Positions 6,545-12,333 of a DNA stretch of 12,333 nucleotides are shown in pieces. The DNA comes from Acetobacteraceae bacterium (lineage in GTDB: Bacteria > Pseudomonadota > Alphaproteobacteria > Acetobacterales > Acetobacteraceae): positions 1 through 12,333 of the forward strand of contig JAFAHH010000885.1 of NCBI GenBank assembly GCA_019237355.1, given 5' to 3'. Position 1 is the first letter of the stretch. Each line of letters begins with the position of its first letter. A program made the position numbers and the translations under genes. Under the pieces are notes generated by a model. It had not been told where the DNA came from. It ran no database searches and was given only the letters and a program-made list of their open reading frames with translations.

Positions 6545-7522
6545 ATGGGAAAGCTGATCGACGGCGTCTGGCACGACCAGTGGTACGACACCAGGAAAAC
6601 CGGCGGGCGCTTCGTCCGCAGCGATAGCCAGTTCCGCAACTGGATTACGCCTGATGGCGCGCCCGGACCCACTGGCGAGGGCGGCTTTGCAGCCGAGCCC
6701 GGACGCTACCACCTGTACATCTCCCGCGCCTGTCCCTGGGCGCACCGAACCATGATCTTCCGTGCCCTGAAGGGGCTGGAGGGGGCCATCTCGGTCTCGG
6801 TCACGCACTGGCTCATGGCCGGGCAGGGCTGGACCTTCGAGCCGGGTCCAGGCGTGATACCCGATACGGTCAACGGCGCGCGGTTCCTGCATGAGATCTA
6901 CACCCGCGCGGACCCGCATTACACGGGCCGGGTGTCGGTCCCGGTGCTCTGGGACAAACAGCGGCGGACCATCGTGAATAATGAGTCCGCCGAGATCATC
7001 CGGATGCTTAACAGCGCCTTCGATGGGGCCGGCGCGCGGGAGGGCGACTACTACCCGGCCGGCCTACGGGCCGAGATCGACGCCCTGAATGCGCATATCT
7101 ACGATACGGTGAACAACGGCGTGTACAAGGCGGGTTTTGCGACCACGCAGCCGGCCTACGAGGAGGCTGTCCGCCCGCTATTCGAGACCTTGGACTGGCT
7201 GGAGAAGCGGCTGTCCGGCCAGCGCTTCCTCTGCGGTGACCGGCAGACCGAGGCAGACTGGCGTCTCTTCACGACCCTGCTGCGCTTCGACCTGGTTTAT
7301 GTCGGCCACTTCAAGTGCAACATCCGCCGGCTCGTCGACTACCCGAACCTGTGGTCCTACACGCGCGAGCTCTATCAGACCCCCAGGATTCGCGAGACGG
7401 TCAATTTCGACCATATCAAGGGCCACTATTATCAGAGCCACACCACCATCAACCCGACCGGCATCGTCCCGGTCGGGCCGGCCATCGACTTCGACGCGCC
7501 CCCCGACCGTCGGCTGGCCTAA
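6545..7522 (+). CDS. yqjG: Glutathionyl-hydroquinone reductase (Xi-class GST, YqjG/PcpF type)
   Basis: A cytosolic enzyme that uses glutathione to reduce glutathionyl-hydroquinones, releasing hydroquinone and GSSG. The start is ATG 6545, because AGGAGG (6533-6538) lies 6 nt upstream; the in-frame ATG 6512 precedes this site and would bury it. The 325-residue product matches the family length (E. coli YqjG, about 328). An N-terminal extension (GKLIDGVWHDQWYDT, 2-16) is typical of Xi GSTs. The thioredoxin-fold domain carries catalytic Cys63 in ACPWAHR and the glutathione-binding NNESAEI (145-151). The helical domain has IYDTVNNGVYKAGFA (185-199) with Tyr194, and RFDLVYVGHFKCN (247-259) with Tyr252; these tyrosines correspond to conserved active-site tyrosines of the family. 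The frame is intact. The terminator upstream suggests it is not cotranscribed with anything to its left. It may serve quinone recycling or aromatic degradation. Confidence 0.95.
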   Translation: MGKLIDGVWHDQWYDTRKTGGRFVRSDSQFRNWITPDGAPGPTGEGGFAAEPGRYHLYISRACPWAHRTMIFRALKGLEGAISVSVTHWLMAGQGWTFEPGPGVIPDTVNGARFLHEIYTRADPHYTGRVSVPVLWDKQRRTIVNNESAEIIRMLNSAFDGAGAREGDYYPAGLRAEIDALNAHIYDTVNNGVYKAGFATTQPAYEEAVRPLFETLDWLEKRLSGQRFLCGDRQTEADWRLFTTLLRFDLVYVGHFKCNIRRLVDYPNLWSYTRELYQTPRIRETVNFDHIKGHYYQSHTTINPTGIVPVGPAIDFDAPPDRRLA

Positions 7523-7904
7523 CCGCAAGCACGGCGACCGCGGCGCGTGCAGGCGTGGGGCGAGACGCAAGGGACTCCACGCCGCTCGTGCGTGCGCAAG
7601 GAGGCCTTGGCCTGTTCTCGACTGAGGAAACCGGCTGGTTACAACCGAAGGGGTTGGGGGAGGCTGGGGCATGGGAGTCGAGGCTGTTCACACCGAGGCC
7701 GCCTAGCCGTATGCCGACTTGCCGCTACGAGTGGGTCCGGGCAGGGGGCGCCGCCTTCGCCGATGACCCAGGTCACCGGCGGTAATCCTTTTATCTTACC
7801 GGCGGGGCTCGTATTATTTATTTATGGCACTAGTGCTGACGCGTGTCCCCTAAACGGGGGAGAGAGGCGGTCTGTGCTTTGGAGGACTGCAGGGAAAGCC
7901 GGCC
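7523..7904. other. Intergenic region upstream of the LAL regulator
   Basis: This 382-nt gap contains no ORF with recognisable protein character; frames open across it look like GC-driven shadows. The first half is GC-rich and featureless. From about 7764 it turns into an AT-rich, inverted-repeat-rich regulatory zone described separately. Confidence 0.5.
7764..7836 (+). promoter_or_regulatory. Candidate promoter/operator region of the LAL regulator
   Basis: It contains TGACC-CA-GGTCA (7764-7775), CGGTAA-N10-TTACCG (7780-7801), a direct repeat ACCGGCGG (7775-7782, 7798-7805), a -10-like TATTAT (7812-7817) and the perfect palindrome GCACTAGTGC (7827-7836). A plausible -35 is only weak (TTTTAT around 7789). 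The concentration of dyads in a short AT-rich patch fits a regulated promoter. Which protein binds is unknown. Confidence 0.4.
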
Positions 7905-10631
7905 GTGGACGATATGATTACCGGCAAGCAGCTGCAGCAGCTTGTCGCCACCAAGATCCGGGCTCCGCGATGTCCAGCCGGGCTGATTGACCGGCCTCGT
8001 CTGCTCGGATTGGTCGCTCACGTCCAGGTGAAGCAACTCGCGGTCATCCGGGCAGGGGCCGGGTTCGGCAAGACGACGCTCGCGGCAGCCTGGGCTCAGC
8101 GCTTGCAGCAGAGTGGAAATGCGATCGCCTGGCTGGCTCTCGATCCAGAGGACGATGAGCCGGCGCGGTTCCTCTTTTACCTGGTCCACGCATTGCGGCG
8201 CGCTTGCGAAGGCCTGGGCGAGGCGGCTATTGGCCTCATCTCGGATGCGTCGCTCGCCGCGCCGAGTACGATTGTTTCTGCTTTGATCAATGACTTGGCT
8301 GACGCGCCAGACGAGCTCTTTCTATTCCTGGATGATTATCACTGGATAACACACGCGCAAATTCATGAAGCGCTATCATTCCTGTTGAAGCATGCTCCGG
8401 GCCAGTTTCACGTCATAATTACATCCCGAATGGAAGTCCCGCTTCCATTGGCCAGGCTGCGCGCCGCGAATCAGTTGTTGGAAATCGACGGTTCGATATT
8501 GCGCTTTGATGTGGAAGAGACGCGCCGCTTTCTTGAGCAAGAGCATCTTGAAGGATTAGGTGCCTCAGAAATCAGTATTCTCCGCAACAAGACCGAGGGC
8601 TGGCCTGCCGTTCTGCGGATTATCGCATCCACGTTTTCGCAATCTACTGGAGATTTTGCTCAGTACGTTCAGAACCTTTCCGGCGCCTTACGCCCGCTCG
8701 GCGCGTATCTCGCCGAGATGCTCGGCGGCCTGCCAGAGGAGATGGTCCGGTTCATGTTGCGGACCGCCATCCTTGCCCGGCTCTGCGCCCCACTTTGCCA
8801 GGCCGTGACCCGGGTCAAGGCGAGTCAGGCCATTCTGGAATCCATTGACGCTCATCAATTATTGCTCAACCCGCTCGACCAGGAAGGACGCTGGTACCGT
8901 TACCATCCGCTGCTCGGCGAGTATTTGAGGCAGAAGCTGCACACCGAACTGGAGGACGAAATCCCGTGGCTCCATCGCTACGCCTATGGGTGGTACGCCT
9001 CGCAAGAGCAATGGACGGATGCGGTGCAGCACGCGATCGCGGCAGGCGACACCCACCAGGCTCTGCGCTGGATCGAGAACTGCGCGATGGCGCTGGTAAA
9101 GCAGGGCGATTTGCTTACGCTATTGGACTGGCAGCGGCTATTTCCCACCGAGCTCATGCGCGGCCAGATCAAGGTCAGGCTCGCAATCGCCTGGGGAATG
9201 GCGCTGGCCTTGCGTTTCGAGGATGCGCTGCAGCTCCTGGCGGAAATCGAACCGGATCTGAATTGTAACAACTCGGGAGAATCAGGGGCTCTGAAATGCG
9301 AATGCCAGACGATACGCTCGGTTATCGTCGCGCTGAAGGATGATAGCCAAACAGCCCTGCCTCTCGCAGAGGTCTGCCTCACCCAGTCGACTGACCCCTG
9401 GACTGCAAACGTCGCCTCCAATGTGGTCCGGTTCGGCTATTGGAAGGCTGGCGATCTAAATCGGTTTTACGGGACACCCTGGGTCTCTTGGTCCGATGAC
9501 GAGGACCGGCGCAATGTCTTTGCGTCGGTCTACCGGCTTTGCTTACACGGGCTCGTAGAGATGCAGCAGCTCCGGCTTCGGGCGGCCGAACGCTGTTATC
9601 TGGATGCCATGGCTCTCGCGGAACAGCACGCGGGATCGAACTCGACAGCGGCAGCGTTGCCAGCGAGCCTCATCGCCCGAATTCGCTATGAGCACGGCTC
9701 GCTCGACGAGGCGGAAGCGTTGGTCGTGGAACGCTTTCCGACAATATTCGCGACCGGAATGCTCGAGTGCGCGCTGAACGCGTATCTCGTGCTGGCGCGG
9801 GCCGCCGAGCGCCGGATGAACATCGAGCGCGCTTACGCCTTGCTGGATAAGGCCGAGAATCTAGGCCATGTGCGTCAATGGGGGCGGCTCATTGCGGCCG
9901 CTTTAGCCGAGCGGCTCCGATTCTATGTTGCGGAAGGCAGGATAACCGAGGCTACCGCCTGTGTTGATCGGCTCGAGCAGCTAACAGGGCAATACCCGAC
10001 ACCTACGCGCTGCGCCTGGTCCGACATCCAGCACTACGCCGCATTGGGGCGTGCCCGTCTGGCCGCAGCCCAGAATCGTCGGCACGACACCATTTCTATC
10101 CTGGAAAGGCTGCACCGTGAGGCGAAGGCCGCCCACAACGATTACCGAGCTCTGTCCCTGGCCGCGCAGCTCGCGGTCGCTTTGCTCGCCGCCAACCAAC
10201 GTACCGAGGCGGCGGATGCTTTCCGCAGCGTTTTGGCTGTGGGATCATCAGCAGGAGTCTATCAGACCATTCTGGATCAGGGACCTGAGATCAGAACATT
10301 GTTGTTACGGTTTCAGGAAGGGGCGGCGCGCACCGGGCAGTGCCGCGAACTCCTCGCCTATGCCGAGAGTCTGCTAGGCCGCTCGCGCGAAATGCACGAA
10401 CCCACGCCTACGGCTGCCTCGGCGATCGCGGAATCGTTGAGCCCCCGGGAGCGCACAATCATCGAGCTGATCGGCCAGGGCCAGCCCAATAAGGAAATCG
10501 CGCGGACCCTTGGTATTACGCCAGAAACAGTAAAGTCTCATGTCAAAAATATTTTTACTAAGCTCGATGTCAAGAGGCGGGCCCAGGCCGTGTCGCGCGC
10601 TCAAGTCCTCGGCTTGTTAAGGACGCATTAG
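7905..10631 (+). CDS. MalT/LAL-type LuxR family transcriptional regulator
   Basis: A 908-residue protein, the normal length for large ATP-binding LuxR (LAL/MalT-like STAND) regulators. It is an ATP-dependent signal-sensing activator that binds DNA through its C-terminus. The NTPase core has Walker A GAGFGKTT (51-58), the WLALDPEDDEPARFLFYL segment (76-93), Walker B LFLFLDDYHW (138-147), sensor ITSR (172-175) and EGWP (231-234). It is followed by a winged-helix-like WYRYHPLLGEYLR (330-342). About 350-830 is all-helical and TPR-like, the likely ligand or partner-sensing part. The LuxR-type HTH is at 844-905 (SLSPRERTIIELIGQGQPNK...). The start is GTG 7905 with AGGGAA about 8 nt before it; ATG 7914 is an alternative. 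The inducer and regulon are unknown; the neighbouring reductase or the convergent efflux operon are guesses. The 3' end overlaps the HlyD gene on the other strand. Confidence 0.94.
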   Translation: MDDMITGKQLQQLVATKIRAPRCPAGLIDRPRLLGLVAHVQVKQLAVIRAGAGFGKTTLAAAWAQRLQQSGNAIAWLALDPEDDEPARFLFYLVHALRRACEGLGEAAIGLISDASLAAPSTIVSALINDLADAPDELFLFLDDYHWITHAQIHEALSFLLKHAPGQFHVIITSRMEVPLPLARLRAANQLLEIDGSILRFDVEETRRFLEQEHLEGLGASEISILRNKTEGWPAVLRIIASTFSQSTGDFAQYVQNLSGALRPLGAYLAEMLGGLPEEMVRFMLRTAILARLCAPLCQAVTRVKASQAILESIDAHQLLLNPLDQEGRWYRYHPLLGEYLRQKLHTELEDEIPWLHRYAYGWYASQEQWTDAVQHAIAAGDTHQALRWIENCAMALVKQGDLLTLLDWQRLFPTELMRGQIKVRLAIAWGMALALRFEDALQLLAEIEPDLNCNNSGESGALKCECQTIRSVIVALKDDSQTALPLAEVCLTQSTDPWTANVASNVVRFGYWKAGDLNRFYGTPWVSWSDDEDRRNVFASVYRLCLHGLVEMQQLRLRAAERCYLDAMALAEQHAGSNSTAAALPASLIARIRYEHGSLDEAEALVVERFPTIFATGMLECALNAYLVLARAAERRMNIERAYALLDKAENLGHVRQWGRLIAAALAERLRFYVAEGRITEATACVDRLEQLTGQYPTPTRCAWSDIQHYAALGRARLAAAQNRRHDTISILERLHREAKAAHNDYRALSLAAQLAVALLAANQRTEAADAFRSVLAVGSSAGVYQTILDQGPEIRTLLLRFQEGAARTGQCRELLAYAESLLGRSREMHEPTPTAASAIAESLSPRERTIIELIGQGQPNKEIARTLGITPETVKSHVKNIFTKLDVKRRAQAVSRAQVLGLLRTH

Positions 10632-11577
10632 ACCGCGGTCCCTGGCCACGATATGAGCGGGCCGCATTCAAGATTACGGACTGGGCTTGCCGGAGTAAGG
10701 CGGGGACTGCCCAGTTGTAAGGCCGCTCCGGTATGACAACGGTGCAGGTCATGCCGGAGCTGATCAGGACACCCTCAGGCACTTCGTCAATGTGAATGCG
10801 CACCGGAATCCGTTGCGCAAGTCGCACCCACTCGAATGTTGGGTTGGCATTGGCGAGCAGCTCCGGGCCATTCGGATTGTCGCGGTCAGTGATACCACGG
10901 CTGATGCTGTCAACGTGTCCGCGCAACGCAGGTCCGCCGCTCATCAAAATAATATTCGCCGCATCGCCCGGCTTCAACGCCGGGATCTTGGTCTCCTCAA
11001 AGTAGCCTTCCACCCGGTAGGAATCGCTGTCTATCAGGGCCATTGCCCTCGTGCCAACAGATATATACTGACCAATGTCGAGCGTCAGGTTTGTAATGAA
11101 GCCGTTAACCGGTGCGCGAATAACGGTTCGCTCGAGATTGATGCGGGCAGTCATGCGGTCGGCGACCGCTTGCATGTGCGCGGCGGCTGCGGAGTTCGCA
11201 GTGTATAGAGCATCCTGTTTGGCCTCATCGGATATTGAGAGCGAGGTTAGCTTAGTGCGCCGGTCAGCCTCCTGCTGACGCATCTGCATGTCCGCCTTGC
11301 GGGCGGCGACGGCGGCCTCGGCCGCGGCGAGCGCTGCCTTGTAACGCTCCTGATCGAGCACGAACAGTACATCGCCTTTATGGACGAACTGATTGTCCTT
11401 CACCCGAATGTCGCTCACGAAGCCAGACACATCAGGCGCCACCGTCACCACATCTGCCTGCACACGCGCGTCGCGGGTCCAGGGCGAGAGCATGTAGTAG
11501 TTCCAAAGCTCGTAAGCAGCCGCGCAGCTAATCGCGATGATGACGAGCGTGACCAAGAAGCGTGCAATGGTTTTCAT
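10570..11577 (-). CDS. HlyD-family periplasmic adaptor (AaeA/EmrA-like) of an efflux pump
   Basis: A membrane fusion protein linking an inner-membrane FUSC transporter to the outer membrane, probably exporting aromatic acids or similar compounds. The start is ATG 11577, overlapping the DUF1656 stop as ATGA; a GTG at 11586 is possible but less likely. The 335-residue product has one N-terminal membrane anchor (about 5-24). The conserved YYMLSPWTRDARVQADVVTV (27-46) leads into the first lipoyl half-motif (APDVSGFVSDIRVKDNQFVH, 47-66). An Ala-rich alpha-hairpin coiled coil covers about 76-148, then come the second lipoyl half (VIRAPVNGFITNLTLDIGQY, 152-171) and a beta-barrel region (YRVEGYFEETKIPALKPGD). 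The C-terminus is longer than usual: the last 20 or so residues are antisense to the LuxR gene and look non-conserved. It is the last gene of the FUSC-DUF1656-HlyD operon. Confidence 0.92.
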   Translation of the reverse strand: MKTIARFLVTLVIIAISCAAAYELWNYYMLSPWTRDARVQADVVTVAPDVSGFVSDIRVKDNQFVHKGDVLFVLDQERYKAALAAAEAAVAARKADMQMRQQEADRRTKLTSLSISDEAKQDALYTANSAAAAHMQAVADRMTARINLERTVIRAPVNGFITNLTLDIGQYISVGTRAMALIDSDSYRVEGYFEETKIPALKPGDAANIILMSGGPALRGHVDSISRGITDRDNPNGPELLANANPTFEWVRLAQRIPVRIHIDEVPEGVLISSGMTCTVVIPERPYNWAVPALLRQAQSVILNAARSYRGQGPRSNASLTSRGLERATRPGPAS

Positions 11578-11786
11578 TGGAACCACCCAGGTCCGCTACA
11601 TAGCACAAGCCCGGAAAAGAGACAGACAAAAAGTCCGAAGCGGACAAGCCCCGGATGCCACACGAGGCGATAAGCCCCAAGGCGTGACAATACCCGGTCG
11701 ATCACGAGAAAGAGCGGGATGGCCGCCAGAAAATACAGAAGAAGCGAAGGAGCTAACGCGCCAAACAGGCCGACTTCACGCAACAT
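11574..11786 (-). CDS. DUF1656 small membrane protein (AaeX-like)
   Basis: A 70-residue inner-membrane protein with two predicted membrane helices (about 8-30 and 48-65). Between them is a loop with LSRLGAYRLVWHPGLVRFGL, typical of DUF1656/AaeX. These proteins almost always sit between or beside FUSC and HlyD efflux genes; their exact role is unknown. ATG 11786 shares its A with the FUSC stop (TGATG) and the TGA at 11574 overlaps the HlyD ATG (ATGA), so translation of all three is probably coupled. Confidence 0.9.
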   Translation of the reverse strand: MLREVGLFGALAPSLLLYFLAAIPLFLVIDRVLSRLGAYRLVWHPGLVRFGLFVCLFSGLVLCSGPGWFQ

Positions 11787-12333
11787 CAGATGGTCCCCGA
11801 TCGCGATCCCACTCCGATCATTACGGCAGCATGATCGAGCTTGTCCCTGATAGAGGTTAACGCAGCAATTTGGCGGGCCAGGGCCTGCGCTTCCTGGTTG
11901 CTGAGGGCGCGATGGCGCAGCTCAGCGATCGCTCGCTCAGCTTCCGCCTGCGCCGCGCGCTGGACGCAATCAAGCCATTTCATTCCGTGGCCGGCCCTAG
12001 ATTCCACGATTGTGATCTCGGGCGCGGTTATCGCATGCCACCGGTCGTCCTCGCGCACCCGGATCAACTCCCGGCCGGCGGCGAGTAAGGCGGCCCCACC
12101 ATCGAAAGCAGCAAGGTCGGCCGCTTGGTCCAGACGCAGGTGGGTGCGCCATTGCTCGAGAGCTTCAGCCATCGAACTTTCGAATTCCGCGAGCCCGATA
12201 GGCCGGCGCGGGGCGGTAATCCTGTTCATCAGTTTCCGCGCGACACGGATGAAGCGGCGGCGGGCGGATTCGGGTGTTTCCGGTGCCACGATGGCCCACA
12301 TCGCTAAAGCAACTAGGCAGGCGCCGATCGCAG
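11786..12333 (-). CDS. FUSC family efflux transporter, C-terminal part (runs off right edge)
   Basis: The reading frame is open to the right edge. The first visible residues (AIGACLVALAMWAIVAPE) look like the end of a membrane helix. They are followed by a basic, Arg-rich cytoplasmic tail: SARRRFIRVARKLMNRI, then an amphipathic helical region with AEALEQWRTHLRLDQAADLA and an Ala/Glu-rich helix with LRHRALSNQEAQALARQIAAL. This fits the cytoplasmic C-terminus of FUSC/fusaric-acid-resistance (AaeB/PET) transporters, proton-driven exporters of aromatic acids. About 182 residues of a typically ~650-750-residue protein are present. The ATG at 12301 is internal, not the start. The assignment relies mostly on the two genes that follow, since the tail itself is poorly conserved in the family. 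Confidence 0.75.
   Translation of the reverse strand, partial: AIGACLVALAMWAIVAPETPESARRRFIRVARKLMNRITAPRRPIGLAEFESSMAEALEQWRTHLRLDQAADLAAFDGGAALLAAGRELIRVREDDRWHAITAPEITIVESRAGHGMKWLDCVQRAAQAEAERAIAELRHRALSNQEAQALARQIAALTSIRDKLDHAAVMIGVGSRSGTI

Noticed and set aside
6338..6919. 193-codon minus-strand ORF over the terminator and GST start
   Set aside because: It crosses the terminator hairpin and is antisense to the well-supported GST.
7847..7860. CCCC-TAAAC-GGGG hairpin as terminator
   Set aside because: The stem is only 4 bp, there is no T-tract, and it lies just upstream of the regulator start, where termination would make little sense unless as attenuation.
7547..7990. 147-codon + strand ORF between GST and the LAL regulator
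   Set aside because: It crosses the promoter-like region into the regulator in the wrong frame; composition is unlike a protein. The overlapping frames 7315-7785 and 7137-7625 are also shadows.
10792..11208. 138-codon + strand ORF opposite HlyD
   Set aside because: It is antisense to the conserved lipoyl and barrel domains of the adaptor; no own features.
1..12333. A new defence or mobile system
   Set aside because: No transposase, integrase, toxin-antitoxin, nuclease or reverse transcriptase signature was found; the STAND-type ATPase at 7905-10631 ends in a LuxR HTH and fits a LAL regulator rather than an antiviral STAND protein.

Overview
The window is GC-rich with strong G/C preference at third codon positions. 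Protein families and the style of extragenic palindromes suggest an alphaproteobacterium, perhaps of a Rhodospirillales or Rhizobiales type; this lineage call is inference, since there is no rRNA or other marker gene here. It is ordinary chromosomal accessory and housekeeping territory: no phage, transposase, CRISPR array, tRNA or rRNA is visible.

Left part (1-3500). The C-terminal half of a zinc-independent quinone oxidoreductase enters from the left on the + strand. It meets, tail to tail, a two-gene minus-strand operon: a DUF1800 protein (3491-1716) followed 19 nt later by a Tat-exported DUF1501 protein (1696-477). All three genes are broken by single-base frameshifts, four in about 2.3 kb, and the reading continues in the correct family sequence after each shift. 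Either this end of the contig carries indel errors or the genes are very young pseudogenes.

Middle (3500-7900). A divergent small ORF of unknown function (about 100 codons) is followed by an intact epoxide hydrolase of the microsomal/EHN type (GTG 3965-5134). A 240-bp cluster of extragenic palindromes follows, including a perfect 18-bp-arm inverted repeat. Next is a minus-strand conserved hypothetical protein (SHOCT-like, 6087-5428). A divergent intergenic region holds a strong + strand Rho-independent terminator and three CCTCC motifs, a good small-RNA or leader-attenuator candidate. Then comes an intact glutathionyl-hydroquinone reductase (Xi-class GST, 6545-7522).

Right part (7900-12333). 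A 908-residue MalT/LAL-type LuxR regulator (7905-10631) is preceded by an AT-rich promoter region with several small inverted repeats. It converges, with a 62-nt antisense 3' overlap, on a minus-strand efflux operon FUSC - DUF1656 - HlyD (AaeB/AaeX/AaeA-like) whose genes are joined by TGATG and ATGA stop/start overlaps. FUSC runs off the right edge.

Functionally, the quinone oxidoreductase, epoxide hydrolase, hydroquinone reductase and aromatic-acid-type efflux pump fit a theme of handling reactive or aromatic small molecules. They are separate transcription units, so a shared pathway is only a suggestion. I did not find a convincing novel multi-gene system; the best leads are the possible sRNA/attenuator, the palindrome cluster and the frameshift cluster.
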